64,000 nucleotides of DNA from Trichostrongylus colubriformis. Its lineage: Eukaryota; Nematoda; Chromadorea; Rhabditida; Trichostrongylidae. The stretch spans positions 32,906,102 through 32,970,101 of the forward strand of contig OZ022261.1 of NCBI GenBank assembly GCA_963978905.1, written 5' to 3'. Below the pieces are notes generated by a model. The model was not told the origin of the DNA, did not search any database, and saw nothing but the letters and a program-made list of their open reading frames with translations. This document shows positions 10,814 through 23,180 of this stretch, in pieces (positions within the stretch are counted from its first letter, which is position 1; each line of letters starts with the position of its first letter). The translations under genes and the position numbers were made by a program.

Positions 10814-11361
10814 TACATAGTCTTTGAGGTTCGATAAGAGAGTTGAAAGATGGCAGCTGGCTTATAAAGCGCTAATTTTTTTCGATCATTTTATTGAATT
10901 TTTTTTTTGAGTTTTTAGGATAAATTTCAGCCTTTTTAGTGTTTGATGCACATTTACATAAGAGGCCTTCGGACGAAGCGAGACCCAAATATGTCTCTCT
11001 ACAAGATTGCACTGTTTATTAGTTAAATAGGCAGACTTGAAAAACGCTTGAAGTAGTTAGCATAATGGACTTGATGTTCATCCCACTTTGCTTTTACCCT
11101 TCACAATTCAGTCTCGAGGAACAGTGGGCGTTTGATCGACTTTTTTATTGTTTGGCTTTCCACTTTTCTTGAATTGATAGGATATACACTATACTCTTCA
11201 TTGATATAACTGGAGATTGCACAGGTGAGAAGCGGTATATGGCTATCCCTTGGGATTAGTTATGACTGATCGCTTGTACGTGATCCAGGAACTTCCCGTT
11301 GGCGTTATGCCGTCGCTTTTACTAAGTAGAAGCAGTGTCCAACACATGGTCTGCGTCCAGG
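10814..11361. other. intergenic, no gene seen
   Basis: AT-rich sequence without supported exons or repeats. Confidence 0.4.
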
Positions 11362-11573
11362 TGTGTACCCTTATGTCAGAATTTTGCACGACGACGAGCG
11401 GCGTGCGACGCAGTGTGTGCGAGCTATGCGCTTCGCGATAGTTGGGTCTCAGAACGAGTTTACGGTAGTGCACGATACGCACTTGACTACCCAACAACAT
11501 GGCGTCTTGAGCTCGTCCGCATTGCTTCGCTTGCGACATGCCGCGGTGCGAAATCCTGACATAAGGGTACACA
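11362..11573. mobile_element. short inverted-repeat element (MITE)
   Basis: The ends are inverted copies of TGTACCCTTATGTCAG followed by a TTTTGCAC-like block. The interior is GC-rich and non-coding. I cannot read a convincing target duplication, so the superfamily is unknown. The 60-90-codon frames on both strands here come from this GC-rich palindrome. Confidence 0.6.
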
Positions 11574-11693
11574 ATTTTGCGTCCTCGTCCCTCACTTTTC
11601 GGTTTCATTTCCCGCGCCTTACACCTTCATGAACTCGTGCAGTCATGGAGCTAGGAGTGCTCAAAATTGAAAGCATTGAACAGTGCTCCAATG

Positions 11694-11751
11694 TTCACAC
11701 TGCCTCACTATCTGGAAACCTCTTCACACTGCCTCACTATCTGGAAACCTC
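11694..11751 (+). repeat. 29-bp unit tandemly duplicated
   Basis: Two head-to-tail copies of a 29-bp unit containing CACACTGCCTCACTATCTGG, with no difference that I can see. This is a recent local duplication. Confidence 0.8.
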
Positions 11752-12169
11752 AACTTTCATTTCGGGCGCGATAATCAACCAAAGATATCGCAAAATATGC
11801 ATTCAAGTGGTAGAAAATTGTTCGATTACGCTATCGCATAGTTGTAGGCTTAATTTTTATGTAAATGCCGTATAGAAAATCAATGCGTATAAAAATAGGT
11901 TTTCGTTGCCAAATTCTTCTAAAGCACACCGAACAACTTACGCATATGTATGCCACCCACTCAGTTGTGTACCACGGCTTCGATTTGACTATCTGGAACC
12001 GTTTCTAGAAAATTTCTACCTGTTCGTTTTCATTTTGCATTCATTACAAGGGCGGCGTTCGTCAATCAAAGGCACCGCCAGATGTAGAGAGAAGATGAGA
12101 ACTGGGAAATCATATTCTTTGTGAACCAACAATCACATCTCAGAAAAGAACATTTATGCAGAAGCGCCC

Positions 12170-12480
12170 ATTGAAAGAGCGTGTTTTGAAGTCTTTATCG
12201 AGGTCCCACTGCGCTTCCATTCACGTTCCCACACATCCGTCGTGGGGTGCGAGGCGCAACAACCTTCGCGGACGGCTGACTCAGCCCCTCTCTGTCTGCG
12301 TATACCCACCGGTTAATGAAGCAGAGGGGTGCAAATTGGAAAGAGTGAGAAAGCCGGTTTTCGGGTCCATATTTTTCGGATGTTCGGCTAGTTTATTCTT
12401 TTTTCTCTGCTGTTATGCTATTGATCACATCGACTTGCACATCCCACAACTACTCCACAAATTGCCAGAAATAACCCTTA
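12170..12480 (+). repeat. dispersed repeat family, copy 1
   Basis: This shares an ordered set of blocks with 22950-23180 and with the complement of 59410-59660: a TTCGCGG..CGGCTG block, GTCTGC, an ACCCACCGGTTAATGA-like block and AGAGG, followed by a T-rich run. It is non-coding. In the better preserved copies this family ends at TTAA next to AGGCAC-type termini. Confidence 0.5.
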
Positions 12481-12574
12481 CTGTGTATTTGATGTAAAGT
12501 AATGTAATGAGTGAGCGCGTTTTTTTCTCGAGCATTTCCCTCTGATAGTTTAGCAGTAGTGAAAAAAAAGGAAC

Positions 12575-14548
12575 ATGCCTTCTCAGCTAGTGAGTACGCG
12601 AATTATCTCTACTGATATCTTTGAGTTTCTAATTTATTCGCTGATATCGAATAGAGCTAATGGAAAGTGGAATACTTAGATCGTTGTTTATCGAAGACTT
12701 GCGCTCTATGAAAATTCGGAATTTGAAGGACTTATAAACGATGAAAGAATGGAGGAAAAGGTTCTCTTTGCTTTGTTACTATTTAATTATGACTACGTTT
12801 TCTCTACTCGAAAATCACGAATTCGGCCATGCCCGATATCCCTTGCTTGTGAATAATTTTCAATAATATATGTAATCGTTGTTCAGCAACAGTCACTTCA
12901 GTCCGGTCTTGCACCCGATACGTGGATGCTGGGTGGTATCGCCCTGATTGTCACACTTGCCGTGCTGCTATTGTTCATGCTCAGGTGAAGATTACCAAGT
13001 TTTTTTTTTGTATATGCTTGCATTATTTAGTTACTAAATCCCTGGAATTTATCATTTAGATAAAAAGCGATATTTTTCGCAGTTGTAATTCCGCACAGTG
13101 AGATGTCATCCATTTATGTTGCACCATGTTTCTGAATCGGCGCCGGCGCGAAAGAAGTCTGATTACAATCTCAAGCGACTTTTGTGTGAATTTCATGAAA
13201 TATGTCGTGACGCCAACAATGGGTTATGTCGCGAGAAAGGCCCATCACTTTCTGCCTTTTTGCATGACTACACTTTGTCGAGGAATTCGTGTAATATGGC
13301 GCCCACTGGGTGCACCAAAATGTGGGACGGGGGCGTCGATGCGTTGTCGCGTCGCAGTACGTCGGTAAGCTAACACACCTCTGCATCACTAGCCAGTGGA
13401 ATAGATGCAGTCGGACGAGAGGCTAGACCGGCCGGCCGCGAACGATGTCCCGCCCGCGCCCGGCTGATGAACTACAGAACAACACGCCATGCTGCGGGAT
13501 CATGATAAGACCTCAAACCGCGCTTTTTCAATGCGAGTTTCGCCACACATCACCTCCTTAGAACTGAAATGTTCATTTTCAAAGAACATGCTTCCCAGTT
13601 TTATTATCCTGACCGCTGCCGGTGCCTTAATTAATTATTCAATTATCAGCAAATCTGTTTACTGCTCCACTGCTCAATTTTTCAGATTCCATCGGTATTC
13701 TTGAAAAGTGCATAAAATGTTAGAAGCCGGAGGAGTGTACAAAAGTATCAGAAACTCGAAAAACAGTCGCATCAGTCTTGCTACCATCGAAACTCACCAC
13801 CTTTTGGTTTCAAAATATATAACCTGTTTTTTGAATTGTTCCAGGGTACACTTTTCGTATATGTTCACAAAATTGCACAACTTATTTGGCCAGAAGATAG
13901 CACTAGTGCTGGTAAAGTTTGTGGCAAATTAGCTAACTCTTTTCTTTCAGATGTGCCGTGTACTTTGTTCCTCGATGTTTCGGTTATGAAGCCGCTAGTC
14001 GGCTCGAGGGACCCGGCCATTCACTTGGAATGTACTCTTTAGACCTGAAGGTAGATGATGAATGTGTAACCATTACTTGATAATTGATAATAGCTGCTTA
14101 TTAGGTAGATTTGCGACACATTTGCAATACCTACCATTCACAGATCGCCATACCCTCTACATCTATTCAGAATCGTGGGGCATTTGAGTAGAAATCGGCG
14201 CGCAGGCAAACTTTGACTCCCAACCCGCTCAGTAGGCCATTTTGCGATATTGCTTTCATACCTGGAATTAGCATTCAAGCTTACAGGTCCATCAGGTCTC
14301 CTTCCAAAGTTCCATGAGAAGTAGAAACTCTTCCCTGGTGAGCACCTCAGCTTTCATATTCACTTGTCTTTTCTAATTCGGCCCGTATCATTCCACTGCC
14401 TCTAGTAATTCTCATGGTTTTCTTCCGAAAATTTCGAAGATTTTCCCTTCGAACCATTGAAAATGCAATAATTTTTCAGGCACACACCAAAAATCAAGGA
14501 TACGCAAATGTGGGATACTTACATCGAGAATCAGTAACTTATGCCTGA
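12575..14548 (+). CDS. small single-pass membrane protein, 5 exons, 110 aa, unrecognised
   Basis: Coding exons: 12575-12589, 12887-12984, 13951-14050, 14287-14337 and 14480-14548 (TGA). All junctions have GT..AG ends and T-rich acceptors, and the frame stays open across all four joins. The short N-terminus (MPSQLQQS) is followed by one hydrophobic segment at about residues 18-37 (WMLGGIALIVTLAVLLLFML). Basic residues and two cysteines come next (Arg38, Cys39, Arg46, Cys47), suggesting a cytosolic C-terminus and possible lipid attachment. The tail is Ser- and Tyr-rich (YANVGY; ends VTYA). There is no signal peptide beyond the membrane segment itself. A candidate trans-splice acceptor (AGTTTAG) lies 23 bp before the ATG. 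The five-codon first exon is the weakest part: exon 2 could instead continue a longer upstream gene. I do not recognise the family and claim no function. Confidence 0.65.
13330..13626 (-). mobile_element. TTAA-ended dispersed element in an intron, copy 2
   Basis: Lies inside the second intron of the small membrane-protein gene. It matches 59620-59876 through GGCCGCGAACGATGTCCCGCC, GCTGCGGGAT, TTCGCCACACAT and a final GGTGCC next to TTAA at 13627-13630. The left end is not clear. Frames of 70-90 codons in the region are not genic. Confidence 0.5.
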
Positions 14549-17500
14549 ATTATTCATAAATCTGACTTTTCCTTACTCAGCTCTTACTAACGATGATTCT
14601 AGGGAAATTTCTTTAGGTGCACTGGTTTGATGCCTTCATTTGTTGTTTCATTGTATTCATTTATTTGCATACGAATTCTCTGAACGGGTTTTCTTTTGAT
14701 CAAGTCATTAAAGTTCTATTTTCGTCTCATTACTTTCATCTAGTCATTCAGATATCTGAAATACATAGCTGTGTTTTCTCACGAGTTTCTCAGGAAATTT
14801 CGCGAACTGAGTAAATCGTGTTGTACAAACATATGTACTATGGTTATTCATTTTTAATACGTACCATTCGATTACTTACCGTGTTCGGTTTCACTTGCCT
14901 CTACTTTATTGCTATGATTCCCGACTGTATTAAATGATATAACTTAATGGTGGAATAATCTGCTATTAAATGATTGTGAAATAATAGTACCAATGATTAT
15001 CGTCGTGATAATAATATAAATAGTCGTGTAACATATATCATAATGAATTAGGTAGTTACAATACATTTTTGTAATACTGTATACCACTGAACAGTTGTTT
15101 ATAAGACAATTCCAAGTTTTCTGAAATCTAATCTGTGGAACAGGAGATCCGATCACGGTAAATACGGCATACCATACTTTGTGAATTTTTAGTAAGCATA
15201 CCTCGGATTATTACCGTCAGTGCACTCCCAGGTGTCGAGTAGAATAGACGCTTCAGTAGGATCCCTCCCCCCCCCCTTTACGGGGATCAAATACCACCCC
15301 CCTTCTGTTTTATTTACCTCTACAATACCAGTAACTGTTGCCGGATCCTATAGCTGCCTTTTATTGCTATGTATTCTTACCTGAAGCCAAAAAAAAGCTT
15401 ATTTCACATTTGCTCACACTGCACTGTGAAATTCGCTTCGTTCTTAGTCTGCTTATTGTGTTTCGATCCAGTGCTTATCGCTGACATCTGTAGGTGCTCC
15501 TCCTCCGTTCTCGTTTACTCTGTAGTTAGGTTCATAGATTTTGTGGCTGAAATATGATATGAAATTCATTATCAAATAAGGTAGTATGAAACATTAATAT
15601 TTACTGAAATTTAATGTACATAATGTAATATATTAAATACAAATAGATAAAAGGTTGAAGTTTTTAATCCGTCAGTCCTTGCTTGGGATGCGCCATGCAT
15701 AGTAGCTCCACTTAGAATTGTGCTAGCAGGTGAATGCGATTTGGTCTCTACACTGACTTATGGGGCAAGTCAACGGATATGTAAGCGCTTTGAACCTTCC
15801 AGAGGATCTGGTACCAACGCGTTTTCCCTCGAAGAAATGAAGGCTTTGCTGGCCTGGACGGGCATTTATGCGAAAATTAATCCACGCATCATAAGAGTGT
15901 AGTACCGATCACCTGTTACTACACACCTTCACCCTTTGCTATTATATATGAAATTGTAATACAAAATAATATCAGTTTTTTCGCAAGTAGTATGCTTACA
16001 AATTCCTTGTAATACTGCTTACTCTTGGATTAGAAATGTGCTTCAACTTATCAACAGTGACCGTTTTACTAGTGAAATTAGGGAAACCGCTTATTTAAAA
16101 GCACCGCTTTGGTTCTGCGGACGCGTGCTGTAAGTGTATATCGAACTGATTAAGGGTGACAAAATATTTGCACAGACTATCGTCTTATCAGGTCGCGTGC
16201 CAGCAACTGAATAGCTCCTCCTGTCGCCTTTGCTTTGCTTTCCGACGGACCACATTCTTTGTCAAGTGCAATTAATTGCTAGATCTCTACAAATAGTAAA
16301 GTGCAAATTTAAAAATTCGTTCCACATTTCGAACTTCATCAGATAAAGTGACAGACTACGTGCAGATTGTTTAGCATGACTTGTTACGCTATTCGCTAGG
16401 ATCAAAGTTTTGCTGGAACTTTTAAACTGCTTTCATATTTTGAGAAATTTCACAGTCACCTTTACTTAAAACAACCCTGGTAGCTCTTCGAGCGAGCGAC
16501 TACTAACCGTATCGGAAATTACTATCTAAATTGTACCTCCTTCTAGGACAAACCATGCAACCGATATCCATTCGTATTTGCTGAATTCATCGCGGACAGA
16601 AACTGGGCCTTTCTATAAACTTTAACTTCTGTGTAATGTGCCCTGTATCACTCGAATCAAAGATATCGAAAAGTGTATCTACTCCTATAAATATTTCAGA
16701 AGATAAAGCAGTAATGGAGGGAATAAAATAAAAATAAATAAAAACTTGTTGAATTTCCTCCGCAAAATTTTCTCAGTTGTTGGCGTTGGAAAATTCTTAG
16801 GCTATGGGTTATTGTGTCATTTCGTCTTCATCTAAGATACACGAACATTTAAGGCTTATGGTTCCTTCCTGTGACCGGCTCTAATAGCCTAATTCGGTCC
16901 CACCCACTTGTACGTGACCGTCTGCGACCGAAGCACTCAGGGCTTTGCTTCTTTAACAAAATTTACATAATTTCGAACGGATTTTCACTCAGGGCCTGCG
17001 CAACGCATACTCGAGAGGAGTAGTGCACAATATCTTTACGGTGTTACTGTGTGTTTCAATATGTACAAGGGCGTAAACTTAACTACGCTTCTGAGCTTTG
17101 TCAATGTCTGAATATCCACTCCTGGAGTGAATTTTAAGGAGAAGTGGACTTTATATTTCGTCTCAGTCGAACTGTACTTGAACTCCATTTATTCATTATG
17201 GATGGGTCGCAGTGATCGAAAAACTTTAAGAATTGTTGGGTTCTAGGCATCACCTGTCATCATTTATCATTTGGTAGACGTTCAAATCACAAATTATGAA
17301 GTAACACTCACGTTTGACCACCAGATAAGATTTCGATCATTATGACGTTGACAATAATGACCCACATTCAAATCAACATTATCCCGCCTGCTCCTGATCG
17401 ACTGGTCGGTGTAATCACTCACATTCATGTACAACATTACTACTTACATTCATGTACACCACCCGCTTATTTTCGTTGTCTTTGTGTTCTTGTTTTTCCT

Positions 17501-19285
17501 TCATTCTCGTTGAGACCCTCTGAAGTTGAATTTAAGCTTCTGAAACTAGGAGTATTCTTTTGAGAGCTGAGTACTCTCATTGTTCCATCAAGTTCCCTTT
17601 GATTGCATCATTCACAAACCCTTACATAGTATCGTGAGCTAGGACGATCTACTCTAGAATATTCTCAGGGCATATTTCCAACCAGTCCATAGTAGGTTGC
17701 GGTCTCCCAGAATTTGAAAAAACTATATTTCTAGTGCTAATTTTGGCATTTTTTGTTTGTAACTTGCAACTTGTATTCAATCAAACTCAGTTCCTTTTAC
17801 ATGTTCAATTAAACTCAGTTCCTTTTACATCATTCTTCACTGTACTCAGTTTCTAATATCTTAAATTTCAAATTTCAAATTTCTTGTGTAGTGAGGATTG
17901 CTACGGCCGTTTTCTCAAAAAAAATTTTTTTCTCGAAGACTGTCACCGAAAGTGCTTTGTGGTTGAACTGAAGGAGAGCAAGGCGCGTACGGTGACTGTG
18001 ACGCAAAATTGTGTATTATGTTTCATTGCACCATCTACACCTAAAATTACCATATACGTTCTTTTAGTGTACGCAACCTTTACAAAAAAGACTTTCCATG
18101 AGTTTTCAGAGGGATAACTTTTCATCTTTCTTGAAATAAGGGAAACGAGGAGTTGTCGTGTGAGTGAACCACTTCTCACGTGAGGAATTCTTCTGTTTCA
18201 CGAAGTTGTTTTACTCTCCACAGAAGTTTTTTCCCCTAAAAAAATCTCATCATTCTTCCACTGCAGGAAAAATCCTCATTAGTATGAGGTGATGTAGGAC
18301 TTTAGCCGTCAAAGTGGATTGCGTGTTGTTAGGTGTAATTTGTCAATGTAACACACTGGCGCAATACTGCTTTGCAACACACACATCCCTTCTCCGTCAT
18401 CTCACCCCTCTATTTTAGATCAAATTTTGACTGTTGACTACAGTACATATGCTATCCTTGATTCTACCACCTACTGCGATGAGAGTTATCAGGAACCATT
18501 CATTTTTGTGACTTGGTCAGTAGAAGGTGCACCCTTCTATTACACTCAGAGAAATGGTATTAATCTTTCCGAGCAGGAAATTTGTGTGTAGCCGTGTAAG
18601 CATTCGTACGGCCCATAAATCTATATCAATTTACAAGTGAGTGCATCATCCTCCACTCTCGACAACGGCAGGATGCGCTTTGTACGTAATTTCGTTACAC
18701 TAGGAGTGGATCGTCAATAAAGGCAACGTGCTCCCCTCCTATATCCCTGGATGAATTCGTCAACGATCACACTCTGACCAGTGCGCCTTTCACCGCGCTA
18801 TAATCACATTTCGTGTAAAGGCTAAATGCGATTTGTCTTCCATGGCTAGTCATCGGTCAGCCAGTCGCCAGGGAGCGCAGAATTGTAGGATGGACGCCGG
18901 CTGGCTAGCACACAAATTACCAGCCGTGCTCATTTGTAGCGCTGGTGCGCACTACGAATTCATCACACTTAGTCTTCTCACACCTCCCTTCAATGAATCC
19001 AACCTCATTTCCTAACACTTGTGTTGTTCTTGGGCTCACTCAAGAGTTCACGCATCGATGAAAACATTATTTGAAGTGGTGGACGCAAGGATGCTTCCAA
19101 TTCATATCCATGTTTGTTTTGCCATTTTTCCCGCAGCCCACCATATTGCAAAGGCTATTTACTTTTTTTCCTGATAATATTGCTCTACACGCCTACTTTA
19201 TTCCCCTAGCGTAACACTCCCTTCTCGGAAATCTCACTAAATCACGATTTCTCCAATGAAACCACAAAACGCATTCACCTTTGAT
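14549..19285. other. gene desert, no exon supported
   Basis: AT-rich sequence. It holds a dispersed-repeat fragment near 15730-15755 (GAATGCGATTTGGTCT), a run of ten C at 15267-15276, and an imperfect direct repeat near 17775-17835 (AAACTCAGTTCCTTTTACAT twice). A 49-codon open frame ends at about 16133; it has no supporting splice partner, so I do not call it. I see nothing else. Confidence 0.4.
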
Positions 19286-19289
19286 GGAA

Positions 19290-19882
19290 AAAATATCTGA
19301 GATTCAAGGGCTTCCTCACTTCAAAGAACGTGGAAATGAAATGGAAACGACGAATTTTCAACATGTGCGTATTGCCTGCTATGCTATATGGGTCAGAAAT
19401 ATGGGTATTAACCAGAACAATGAAAGACAAGCTCAAGAGTGCACAAAGAAAGATGCAACGCCGCATGGTAGGGGTACGTCTCCTGGACCGCAAGACAAAT
19501 ACATAGTTACGCACGAAAATCAAAGATGTGCTGGAGAGCGCTCTGGAAAAAAATGGTACGTCTCCTGGACCGCAAGACAAATACATAGTTACGCACGAAA
19601 ATCAAAGATGTGCTGGAGAGCGCTCTGGAAAAAAATGGAGTTACGCTATGGAAATGGCTCGATCAAGTGAATATAAGTGATCAAAACGGCTAACAGAATG
19701 GCACCCATATTCACGAAGAAGGGTCGGACGGCCAAAATCCAGATGGTGAGATGCGTTCAAGAAAGTGCTGAATACGATCAGTTGGTAGAATGCAGCAAGA
19801 TCCGTGACGATGAAGGAATGGATTGATCTCATGAGGTGCCACATATTGTACAATATTGATTTGGCCAATAAATAAATAAATT
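19290..19882 (+). pseudogene. RTE-type LINE 3' fragment
   Basis: Plus-strand translation from about 19363 gives CVLPAMLYGSEIWVLTR and then KLKSAQRKMQRRM. This is the conserved block near the C-terminus of RTE-type reverse transcriptases. Later pieces of the same tail follow with stops and frame changes. The fragment ends in AATAAATAAATAAATTA, the tail style of RTE elements. It is 5'-truncated, as is usual for LINE copies, and contains an internal 82-bp duplication. Confidence 0.75.
19473..19636 (+). repeat. 82-bp tandem duplication inside the LINE relic
   Basis: Two adjacent 82-bp units, each starting GGTACGTCTCCTGGACCGCA, appear near-identical. The duplication is younger than the LINE decay, because both copies share the same stop codon. 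Confidence 0.8.
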
Positions 19883-22286
19883 AACACTCCCTTCTACTTC
19901 TTCATTTGCACGATCATTTCTCAACCGAGTTCGTCTCCATCCAACCACAATTTTTATATCAATTTCAAATCCCGCTTTATATCATTAACCCGAACCGTTT
20001 CAGACTTCTTTTTTTCTGAAAATTCAAATAAGGATAATTTTCAATTGTGGACAGTGATCCCATTTGTAGAGTTCAGGCAAACCTATTGGCATAGCAAAAG
20101 CAGTAGGGAGGCAAAAATCTGCAACACGAGATGGTTCTACCACTCCCATGGTAAGCGGCAGGAGCTTTCGCTCAATGGGCGTGGCAGGTAAACATGAACG
20201 GAAGCATCATAGCGTATCTGAGCGTATCAGGACCATTAAATTCGAAGGATTTGGTGAATGTTGAGAAATATTGCTGAAAACTTCACAACATTTTCTGAAT
20301 CTTCCGTGGTAAATCTATCTTTGGAAAATGCTCTGCAATTGTCAGCTGACAACGAGTAGTGGTGTAGACGCCGTAATGGGGACCTAACCTAGTAATGCAA
20401 AGGACGTTTTCCTGCTAGGTTATATTTTTCTATTTATTTGTATGTTTTTCGCGCAGTGCTATGCCCAACATTTCAACAATGACCCATTTATTAGCTAAAT
20501 AGTCATATAACTCAAATCGTTCCCATGGATATTTTAGCTATTTCTCAATTTAGTCATATCACTCAAATCGCTCCCTTGGATATTTTAGCTGTTTCACATT
20601 TTATTTCCAAGGAGCGGCACTCCTTCAAGACTGTAGATCTTCCAGTAGGAGTCATGTCTTCTGAATGTAATCAATAAAAGTGTAAACAAGAATAAGAAAT
20701 CATACATAGATCTCAAGTAGCATCATCTACCAATGTTGCTCCGAGCTCGCGCATTTATCTGCGCAAAAAATCACCCGACTGTTTTCTATTTTTGAATTAA
20801 CGTCAAGAATTGAAAGAGTTCCAGGATTAGATAAAAGATTGTAAAAAATGACAAATGGAACAATCTCTTAAAGATGTTGCGCCATCCTGCGAATAGAATT
20901 CAGGTATATTCGATGGAGAATTGCAAAATGCAAATTCTTTGATGAATGGCCCAGTTAGCTCAGTATAAATCAGCTTAATAAGTAAACAATGTTTTTGGGG
21001 TTACTTCTTCCTTTATGGGATACGCCAGGCATTCTGCTTCTGTTTGAATGTGATTTGGCCTATACAAGAACTTGTGTGGCCAGCCAGTGTACTACATCGT
21101 ATTTTTATCCTACCGGGCTAGTCTGGTACCAAGTCACCTATTTACTTGTGAGAAAGAACAAATTAGGCGTCTTTAGCTGGCATTGATCCGGGATTTGATC
21201 ATCCGTTTAGTGCAAACGGAAGCGGCGCCACCTGTCACTAGACTGTTTCATTTTCAAATTCACACATCTCATTTTTACTTGCTCCACATCCAACTGCCAT
21301 TTTTTTCTGTGACAGAATGCTCGTCGTTGATTTTTTTTGGCTCATCGACGAACTATTACAGTGTGTCTCTGGCGTTTTCCACTCGTTGCACAATCGGCAA
21401 CAGCTGTGACTACTGGGGGTGCTGTCCATTGCCCATCTCTTTTCACCTCCCCCCCCCCGCTCCTCCTGCGCCAGCAAACTATCCAATTGCCTAATCCAAA
21501 CCTGTCTGCTTCGTTAAACTAATAGTCATATCAGGCTGCTCTTCTCGTTGCTTTGTTTTTGTTTTCAGCCGTATGGCGTCCTTGGACTAGAGGTCAAGTG
21601 TCAATACATTTTAGCGTTTTTCGATAGAAATTCTCGCAGAGGATTTTGTCATCTTCCTTTTCTTCAGCAAGCACGTTTTGTATTCGGTCTGACTGCACCA
21701 CTTCGTAAATTATTGATTGAGCTTCTGCATCCTATAGCTTTCAATCTTGTAACCCACGATCTTTCGATAACTTGCCTCGACTTTGGCCAGATAACCTCCA
21801 CACTTCCATTTCGGCGTACTGCCCTACAAGCAGTCGAGATCACCCTGAATATTTAATTTATTCCCCAATAGCCTCTATTTTGTAGAAGGAGCGGTGGTCC
21901 AGAAAAGATAAATTCAAGTTTGTATTCTGCTAACTGCAGTCAAAGCAGGAAAAAGGCACCCCATGACTTGGGTGATGTTGTCCTCTCCATACTTGATATG
22001 GAGCGATCACATCCGAAGGATTTTGCCAACTAAGGCTAAGAAGTATTGAGAAGTATTGTGTATGATAAAATTTACATTTCTTTCCACGCCTAAGCGTCCT
22101 TCTGCACGCTTTCAGGCTAATTGGTGCAATAGAACAATACGCTACGTTGCTTCACGATACGCGTATTCCCCCTTTCCTCACGATAACCTCTTTTTCTTTG
22201 ATAGTAGCCACGCACCAACCCCATTTTCATTTCTTTGTCTGATAACTTGTTGTATATGAGGTCATTGTGGAACTGGTTTCTTTTAC
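19883..22286. other. intergenic, no gene seen
   Basis: It contains an imperfect direct repeat near 20500-20590 (GGATATTTTAGCT twice, about 50 bp apart) and a run of ten C at 21449-21458. A dispersed-repeat fragment lies near 21045. A 102-codon plus frame at 21548-21856 (motif FGLTAPLRKLL) resembles nothing I know and has no splice context, so I leave it uncalled. Confidence 0.4.
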
Positions 22287-22290
22287 TTAA

Positions 22291-22744
22291 AGACACACCA
22301 CGTCGTAATCAGACTAGTGGCTTAATTTTTTTGGGCAAGAAGCTCTTGGATAGCTGCTCAGACTGCACCTTCGTGCGGGTGCACGGTGCACTCTCACTGC
22401 GTCTGCTTGAATTCAACCAAGCCACGCCCACCCCACCAAATCACAGCTGGCTTTGGACGAACGAATTTCCAACGTGGAAGCTGCCTTCATCATCGAAATG
22501 GCTGTTTCATCGAATTATCTTCTGTTATCGCAAGTTTCCTTCTCCAGGTGAACTCCACGTCGGAAAGTCGGTCGTCCAAGGGTAGCTGTGACTTGGTTGG
22601 GTGGGCGTGGCTTGTTGTGTTCGAGCAGGCACAACACCGTAAGGGTGCAGCTTGCAGTTGCAGCAGAAGTGCAGGCTGAGAAGTTATTCAAGGAACAACT
22701 CCCCTGAGAAAGTAAGCCACTTTTCTGATGGTCCCTGGTGTGCC
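22291..22744. mobile_element. TTAA-flanked long-palindrome MITE
   Basis: Bounded by TTAA at 22287-22290 and 22745-22748. The two halves are inverted: AGACACACCA, AGTGGCTTA, CTCAGACTGCAC and CAAGCCACGCCCACC on the left recur complemented and in reverse order on the right. The inverted arms are about 180 bp. Termini resemble those of the element at 4189-4371 (AGGCAC). It is non-coding, and overlapping 97-116-codon frames arise from the palindrome. Confidence 0.65.
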
Positions 22745-22949
22745 TTAAAAGGTGCCGCCCCAGGAGTTGAGAGAAAAGGGGATTTAGCGAGGTATATTTT
22801 GTAAACAAACACGTCAGTTCGGGAAATATGCTATGTGGCGAAACGCCTATTGAAAAATTGCGCCTTGGGGTCTTTTCCGCGATCTACCGCTTATCATTTT
22901 GAATTGCAACACATCAATATTCAATAAATAAATAAATATTCCGAGTTGC

Positions 22950-23180
22950 TGCGAAGGCGCGCGACGCTCACGGCTGGTTGACTTCATCCCTTGCCCGTCT
23001 GCATCTACTCCCACCGGCTAGCGATGCAGAGGGCGTGAAAGGAGAGAGAGGGCTTTTCGGTTCCTTCTTTTCGAGTTTTCGACCGCTTTATTTCGTTCTT
23101 TCTCTGTGGCCACCCTTCTGATCATATCATCATCTGATCGTATCAGCTTCCATTATTATTTCACATCTGCCAAAATTCAC
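22950..23180 (+). repeat. dispersed repeat family, copy 3
   Basis: Shares the CGTCTGC..ACTCCCACCGGCTA..GATGCAGAGG block and the following T-rich stretch with copies at 12170 and 59410 (complement). It is preceded by AATAAATAAATAAATATT. Confidence 0.5.

Noticed and set aside
14883..14928. Minus-strand 44-bp segment between AATACAG and GTAAGT
   Set aside because: No flanking exons on the minus strand could be found.
15940..16135. Exon-like 49-codon stretch ending at a GTAAGT
   Set aside because: No acceptor at the right phase and no partner exon; length is within chance expectation.
22235..22808. Frames of 97-116 codons on both strands
   Set aside because: They arise from a long inverted-repeat MITE.
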